DNA from: JBBDNV01 sp040877415
Lineage (GTDB): Bacteria > Planctomycetota > Planctomycetia > Pirellulales > PALSA-1355
Direction: 5' to 3'
DNA length: 13,935 bases
Assembly: GCA_040877415.1 (NCBI GenBank)
Contig: JBBDNV010000158.1
Span: 1 to 13,935 of the forward strand
In this document: positions 12,637 to 13,935 of the stretch, one piece after another
How the letters are laid out: the number at the start of each line of letters is the position of its first letter
How positions within the stretch are numbered: position 1 is the first letter of the stretch
Notes under the pieces: generated by a model
Databases searched by the model: none
What the model was told of the DNA's origin: nothing
What the model saw: only the letters and a program-made list of their open reading frames with translations
Translations under genes and position numbers: made by a program

Positions 12637-13833
12637 TCACAACTTCAGGTAGATGTTGTTCCTCTCCAGGTGGCGGATGAACAGATACGTGATGCCGAAA
12701 TAGACGAGAAAGCCGGCCGCGACGTACCAGCCGGGCGAGTTCTTGGGGATGAATGGACTGACGGCCGCGTCGACCATGCCGTGCAGGATGTAGCCGACCA
12801 GGGCGTTGGTGCCCAGCGTGCGGAACACGCCCAACTGCCAGCCCCAAACGTCGCAGGCGATGTAAAACAGCGCATAGACCGCCAGCGAAAATCCGGCCGC
12901 GAAGGTGTGATACGAAACCGTGGCAGCGCGCTGGCTCATCATCCAGTAATTGTGCTTGCGATGGTCACGGTCGGGCGGCGGCACAAACGGCGGCTCGGCC
13001 CACGTGAGCCGGCGCGTTTCCAGGCGCTGGCGGCTGGGGACGACCGGATCGGGCGCGAGAAGCTCGTCCTTGAGACTGGCCACCTGATCTTCCCGCACGT
13101 CGTACAGCGTCGTGCCGCACGACATGAGCCAGCCGGCGGCCATCAGAACGACGCTCCAAAAAAACATCTTCGCCAGTCGCGGGCGGCCGTCCGCGGCGGC
13201 CACCGCGTCGCAGGCCAAGGTGCCGGTGATCATCGGCACCGTCCAGGACAAGAAGCCGAGCACGCCGCCGTCGATGCCGCCGCCGCCCAGCCCGCCGTTG
13301 ACCCACTCGAAGTAAAACCAGTGCGACAGCGCCACCTGCAATGCCGCCGAAGCGATCATGTACGCGACGCGCACCAGGGCACTAGCGCGAATCACCGGCA
13401 GTATCCACAGCGACGTCACCGCGATGTGCAAGAGCGTCTGAAACCAGACGTCGCGAATCGAGTGCCAGAGCGCGTGCCAGGGTCCGATCTCGAGGAACTG
13501 TTGCCAGGTGCGGGCCGCGGTCGGCGCGCCGTAAACCACCACGGCAACCAGGGCCAGTCCCAACAAGCGCCGGATCACGTGGCCATACGCCCGCGCCAAG
13601 CCCTCGGTCTGTGCCCGCCGCCCGAACGTGAGCCGGAAGGCGAATCCCACCGCGAAGAAGAACTGCGGCATGATCGTGTCGGAGTAGCTGCAGAAGGTGT
13701 TCTTGTGGGTGAAGAGGATCGGCGTGGCGGCGTAGCCGCCGATGAAATTGACCAGGAACATGCCGGCCACGGTGTAGCCGCGAAACTGGTCGAGCGACGC
13801 GATGCGATGGGTCGTGGGGCGGGCGAGCGACAT
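12637..13833 (-). CDS. DUF5009/HGSNAT-like membrane acyltransferase
   Basis: A 398-residue multi-pass membrane protein, usual length for the family. The N-terminal signature HRIASLDQFRGYTVAGMFLVN (9-29) is the family hallmark (R-x-x-S-L-D-x-F-R-G...M-x-x-V-N) of the heparan-alpha-glucosaminide N-acetyltransferase/NagX/DUF5009 group. The C-terminal hallmark is TNALVGYILHG (342-352). About ten hydrophobic segments lie between. One hydrophilic insert at about 243-306 contains AEPPFVPPPDRDHRKHNYW. Members move acyl groups across the inner membrane onto sugars; the human enzyme acetylates the terminal glucosamine of heparan sulfate. Substrate here is unknown, but an amino sugar is plausible. No Shine-Dalgarno sequence is evident before the ATG at 13833, which directly precedes the signature motif. 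Confidence 0.9.
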   Translation of the reverse strand: MSLARPTTHRIASLDQFRGYTVAGMFLVNFIGGYAATPILFTHKNTFCSYSDTIMPQFFFAVGFAFRLTFGRRAQTEGLARAYGHVIRRLLGLALVAVVVYGAPTAARTWQQFLEIGPWHALWHSIRDVWFQTLLHIAVTSLWILPVIRASALVRVAYMIASAALQVALSHWFYFEWVNGGLGGGGIDGGVLGFLSWTVPMITGTLACDAVAAADGRPRLAKMFFWSVVLMAAGWLMSCGTTLYDVREDQVASLKDELLAPDPVVPSRQRLETRRLTWAEPPFVPPPDRDHRKHNYWMMSQRAATVSYHTFAAGFSLAVYALFYIACDVWGWQLGVFRTLGTNALVGYILHGMVDAAVSPFIPKNSPGWYVAAGFLVYFGITYLFIRHLERNNIYLKL

Positions 13834-13871
13834 GAGGCGTTACATTCGGCAATTCGCGTCGGGAAGCTGGG

Positions 13872-13890
13872 GTGCCATGCAGCATGGCAC
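13872..13890. repeat. 19-bp palindrome upstream of the acyltransferase
   Basis: GTGCCATGCAGCATGGCAC has two perfect 9-bp arms around a single central A, 38 nt upstream of the acyltransferase start on its promoter side. It could be an operator for a dimeric repressor or one end of a dispersed palindromic element cut by the window edge. The preceding GGGTGCCA also occurs at 5676-5683. The rest of 13834-13935 shows only a short GTCCC...GGGAC pair near 13916-13930. Confidence 0.6.
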
Positions 13891-13935
13891 TTGTATGAAG
13901 CAAAAAGTCAAGTGGGTCCCCCAGCGGGACGCGCT

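Overview
The window looks like chromosomal DNA of a planctomycete, probably from the Pirellulales. It is GC-rich. It carries a Tat-exported DUF1501 protein, a secreted sialidase-type beta-propeller protein, a DUF5009/HGSNAT-type membrane acyltransferase, a PilZ-like membrane protein and a Tyr/Pro/Gln-rich lipoprotein. It also has long imperfect palindromes between genes of a kind I remember from this group. That assignment is inference from gene content; there is no rRNA or other marker gene here. I saw no tRNA, rRNA, CRISPR array, transposase or integrase.

Layout. 1-352 (-): 5' end of a larC-type nickel-insertion gene, cut by the window edge. 353-678: non-coding, with a 29-bp-arm inverted repeat and a candidate promoter. 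679-1659 (+): a phosphoacceptor-less receiver domain, a coiled coil and a C-terminal helical domain that resembles the KaiA/RsbU-type fold. 1728-1832: a second long inverted repeat between convergent genes. 1829-2299 (-): MarR-family regulator with a good candidate promoter almost abutting its start codon. 2543-3232 (+): transglutaminase-like protein. 3299-4741 (-): DUF1501 protein. 4891-5577 (+): two-TM protein with a degenerate PilZ-like domain. 5578-6011: 434 bp without a convincing gene, holding tandem hairpins and a 12-bp AT-rich palindrome. 6012-6809 (+): lipoprotein with 13 octapeptide repeats. 6906-7460 (-): PEBP/YbhB-like lipoprotein.

7656-11279 holds two complete ABC-2 type exporters arranged tail to tail. 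A forward ATPase-permease pair (ATGA overlap) and a reverse ATPase-permease pair have stop codons only 4 bp apart. 11399-12583 (+): secreted sialidase/BNR-like protein. It converges on 12637-13833 (-), a multi-pass DUF5009/HGSNAT-like acyltransferase. 13834-13935: non-coding with a 19-bp near-perfect palindrome.

How they work together. The only clear functional units are the two ABC exporters. The sialidase and acyltransferase may both concern amino-sugar glycans, but they are not co-transcribed. Most other neighbours are single-gene units in convergent or divergent pairs, often with a hairpin or palindrome in the convergent gaps. The most interesting item is the KaiA-like architecture at 679-1659, which is an inference from reading the residues and has not been confirmed by any search.
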